DNA from: Oscillospiraceae bacterium
Lineage (GTDB): Bacteria; Bacillota; Clostridia; Oscillospirales; Oscillospiraceae
Assembly (NCBI GenBank): GCA_017622995.1
Contig: JAGAQA010000008.1
Location: forward strand, 38,420 to 102,419
Direction of reading: 5' to 3'
Length of the DNA: 64,000 nt
Each line of letters begins with the position of its first letter. The first letter of the stretch is position 1. The notes below the pieces were generated by a model. The model had not been told where the DNA came from, ran no database searches, and saw only the letters and a list, made by a program, of their open reading frames with translations. Positions 61,701 to 64,000 of the stretch are shown here, one piece after another. Both the position numbers and the translations under genes were made by a program.

Positions 61701-63206
61701 ATGAAGACAGAAAATTTACTATGCACATTTCAAGGGGCGGCCGCTATTGATTTGCTAACAGTGGATAAACACCTCAAAAAACTGAAAAGCCATGAAATAA
61801 GGAATCTAGAATCATTTTGCCGTATTATGAGTAATTATGGTTTTTTCTATAAAGATTATGACGGCTATTTTGTTTCTTATTCCATCAAACAAATTGGCAA
61901 AGAGTTTGATTTGCTACGATTTGGTGACGACTTGATCCTGAATATTGAACTTAAATGCGAGTTGAAGATTGCCAATAAGTTGGAAAAAATCAGAAAACAG
62001 ATGGAGATTAATCACTACTATCTTAAATTTTTGGGAAAACCAATTATCGTGATTACTTATGTAGAAAACGATGGTTTTTTTGTATATGATAGTACTGCCA
62101 ATACTATTAGCAGTATAGCAGAGAGTGATGTTGCTGAAATTATCAAAGCGCACACACCGAACCTTGCAATAGATCCCGACAAGGAATTCATTCCTTCCAA
62201 TTATTTGATTTCTCCCTTTAACTCTACTGAACAATTCATTAATGGAGAGTACTTCCTTACCACTACCCAGCAGAAAATCAAAACTGAGATTAAAGAGAAA
62301 TTAGAAACCGATAGATTTGTGTATTTTTGCATTGCTGCAAATGCTGGTACAGGAAAAACATTGCTGCTTTATGATATTGCAAAGGAATTTCTACAGGGTG
62401 GTACCAATGTGGTACTTATTCATAGTGGTAAACTTAATGATGGACATCGGAAATTGCAGGGAACATATGGCTGGAAAATGCATTCCATTGCATCGGTCAA
62501 TCAGAACACAACAAGCAGTTTACTGGATCCATGCGATATCTTACTCATTGACGAATCGCAGAGAATTAGTAATAGACAGATGGAATGGATTATTGAATGC
62601 AGCCAGCAAAAACAGATTCCGATTATCTTTTCTTATGATCCAAAACAGTATCTGCGTTCGGGAGAGGATAGGGACGTGCTAAGCTATTTGGAGACTAAAC
62701 ATCCAGATATTCCTGTATGTGCCAAGAAACTGACTACTAAAATTCGGACAAACAAGGAACTCGCATCATTTATCACAAATCTATTTGATATTGGTAGGAG
62801 TAAGGACCACCTCGATTATAGTTGTGTAACGATTGAGTACGTTGCTAATGAGAATCAGTTGAAAAACTATATTGCATATTTGCACCAAGATAGAGGCTGG
62901 CAACCAATTAAGTACACAACCTCACTGTACAACGAAGACCCCTTTGATAGCCTGGATGTAATAAGTGATAAAAATGCCCACGATGTTATAGGCCAAGAAT
63001 TTTCAAAAGTTGTGTTTGTCATGGATAGCAATTTTAGGTATGAAGGTAATCGATTGATGGCATCAAGGTATGCATATTATAGTCCAAAAGGTATGCTGTA
63101 TCAAATAACGACGAGAGTAGTCGACGAGTTAAAAATAATTGTGTTCAACAATCCGGAGCTATATCTTAAATTACTAGAAATCAAAGCGATGGATAATTCA
63201 CAGTAG
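61701..63206 (+). CDS. Nuclease-helicase with DUF2075 (Schlafen-like) ATPase
   Basis: A 501-residue protein. The N-terminal ~200 residues contain a PD-(D/E)XK-like motif, D70 in KEFDLL and E83-L-K85 in NIELK, suggesting a nuclease. The DUF2075 superfamily 1 helicase part follows: Walker A AANAGTGKT (216-220), Walker B LLIDESQR (D284, E285), motif III-like IFSYDPKQYL and the QEFSKVVFV segment before motif VI. The ATG at 61701 follows CAGAGGGA. Such nuclease-helicase fusions are typical of defence genes against phage. AT-rich, with its own promoter. Confidence 0.82.
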   Translation: MKTENLLCTFQGAAAIDLLTVDKHLKKLKSHEIRNLESFCRIMSNYGFFYKDYDGYFVSYSIKQIGKEFDLLRFGDDLILNIELKCELKIANKLEKIRKQMEINHYYLKFLGKPIIVITYVENDGFFVYDSTANTISSIAESDVAEIIKAHTPNLAIDPDKEFIPSNYLISPFNSTEQFINGEYFLTTTQQKIKTEIKEKLETDRFVYFCIAANAGTGKTLLLYDIAKEFLQGGTNVVLIHSGKLNDGHRKLQGTYGWKMHSIASVNQNTTSSLLDPCDILLIDESQRISNRQMEWIIECSQQKQIPIIFSYDPKQYLRSGEDRDVLSYLETKHPDIPVCAKKLTTKIRTNKELASFITNLFDIGRSKDHLDYSCVTIEYVANENQLKNYIAYLHQDRGWQPIKYTTSLYNEDPFDSLDVISDKNAHDVIGQEFSKVVFVMDSNFRYEGNRLMASRYAYYSPKGMLYQITTRVVDELKIIVFNNPELYLKLLEIKAMDNSQ

Positions 63207-63489
63207 AATTCAATAGTTTGTAGGTGCACTTGCGATTTGCGATAGAAAAGGATCCTCGATTCCGTATTTGAAGGCGGTCAGCATTTCAGCGCTGGAGAAT
63301 ATGCGGATACTGCATTATGATGTGTTTGACGAGTCGTTGTTGGAAATGTTGGTGGGCGAGCATATTTCCGCTTGAGGCACGACTTGCAAAATATCCAACC
63401 TGCGGTCATCCCAGATGACTTTGAACTGTGTCCGGCAACATTGGAAGACTATGCAAAGAATTAGAAGTAATCTAGGAGAATGAGTTGAA
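63207..63489 (+). other. Short intergenic region with gene remnants
   Basis: Two open pieces without starts, ending ILHYDVFDESLLEMLVGEHI (stop near 63375) and IPDDFELCPATLEDYAKN (stop near 63464), lie in different frames. They look like the end of a decayed gene interrupted by frameshifts. No promoter is clear. Confidence 0.4.
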
Positions 63490-64000
63490 ATGGATGACAA
63501 ATTAAAGAAAATATTGGAAGAAATAAAACAGCAACCACTCCGGTCAAGTGTTATTACGGCAGGAGCATTAATAGATGTAATGCTTGAAAAGGTTCTAAGG
63601 AAGTTGCTGTTGGATACGCCTAAAGTGGATGAGATGTTTAAAGGTAGCGGTTCGTTGAGTGCTTTCTCTGCTAAGATCAGTATGGCTCACGCTTTGGGTT
63701 TGATTTCAAAGGATCTTCATGACGATATTCATTTGTTCAGAAAAATAAGAAATATATGTGCACATGAATTATCACTGGATGATAAACTGATGAACGATAT
63801 AAAAAGTCAGGTAGGGAATTTTAACCTGCTTAAGCATACTGCAATATTGGGTGACAATAAGGATGTACAAGTACATATTGGACTGGAATTTACCTTAATC
63901 TTTTTCTGCCTAATAAAACGATTAGAAAATGTACAGAAGATTGAAGAGAATAAATTCGAAATCCATGATAACTTTCTCACCTTTTCTGAAGAAGAAAACC
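63490..64000 (+). CDS. MltR-like/DUF4145-like protein (3' end outside window)
   Basis: At least 170 residues, still open at the window edge. The part seen fits the MltR-type helical family: SSVITAGALIDVMLEKVLRK, FSAKISMAHALGLISKD, and FRKIRNICAHELS, the RNxxAH motif shared with HEPN-like domains. Known MltR represses mannitol operon expression, but many members sit in defence islands. The ATG at 63490 has AGGAGAATG upstream. No mannitol genes are nearby, so a defence or accessory role is more likely. Confidence 0.7.
   Translation, partial: MDDKLKKILEEIKQQPLRSSVITAGALIDVMLEKVLRKLLLDTPKVDEMFKGSGSLSAFSAKISMAHALGLISKDLHDDIHLFRKIRNICAHELSLDDKLMNDIKSQVGNFNLLKHTAILGDNKDVQVHIGLEFTLIFFCLIKRLENVQKIEENKFEIHDNFLTFSEEEN

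Overview
The window looks like a chromosome segment of a Gram-positive Clostridia bacterium, probably Oscillospirales/Ruminococcaceae-like. Reasons: GC-rich core genes with Firmicutes families (WhiA, a DUF4317 protein, DUF1385, PHP-domain DnaE, MltG, a proB without a PUA domain), good AGGAGG-type ribosome sites, and an accessory half full of clostridial mobile-element genes. The species cannot be named from sequence reading alone.

Bases 1-38063 are a GC-rich core: the end of an FtsK/SpoIIIE translocase, a DUF4317 gene, a cytidylate-kinase-like gene, gltX, trpS, a murB-whiA-dnaE block, a lipoprotein with a two-component system, DUF1385-prmC-recA-recX-rimO-pgsA, an ECF sigma/anti-sigma pair, a leftward tmk-DJ1-mltG-U32 operon, two PfkB/pyridoxal-type kinases with a GNAT gene, tRNA-Pro(GGG), a second cytidylate-kinase-like gene, an amino-acid ABC transporter, proBAC, and a two-gene bcp-yaaA peroxide-defence operon. 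Genes are tightly packed, often with ATGA-type overlaps, and promoters and terminators can be read at most operon ends.

Bases 38064-64000 are accessory and mostly AT-richer. They begin with gene debris (a HipA-like kinase fragment). A two-gene module follows, pairing a DNA methyltransferase with a GHKL ATPase (40135-43258), then a Fic protein, a ParA gene cut off and joined to an ABC permease, and a repeated cassette of small cysteine-rich KTR proteins alternating with ECF sigma/anti-sigma pairs (47289-52139). After this come an XRE regulator, a sigma-like protein, a MazF-type toxin with a cysteine-rich tail, and two convergent large serine recombinases. The right end is a probable phage-defence island: AbiH with a partner that has cyclase-like motifs, a DUF6236 protein, a nuclease-helicase (DUF2075), and an MltR-like protein running off the edge.

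The two best candidates for undescribed systems are the methyltransferase-GHKL pair and the AbiH-cyclase-like pair. The KTR/sigma/anti-sigma cassette, flanked by a conserved direct repeat of about 25 bp, is the most unusual repeated structure. All function calls are from reading motifs and context; no database search was possible.
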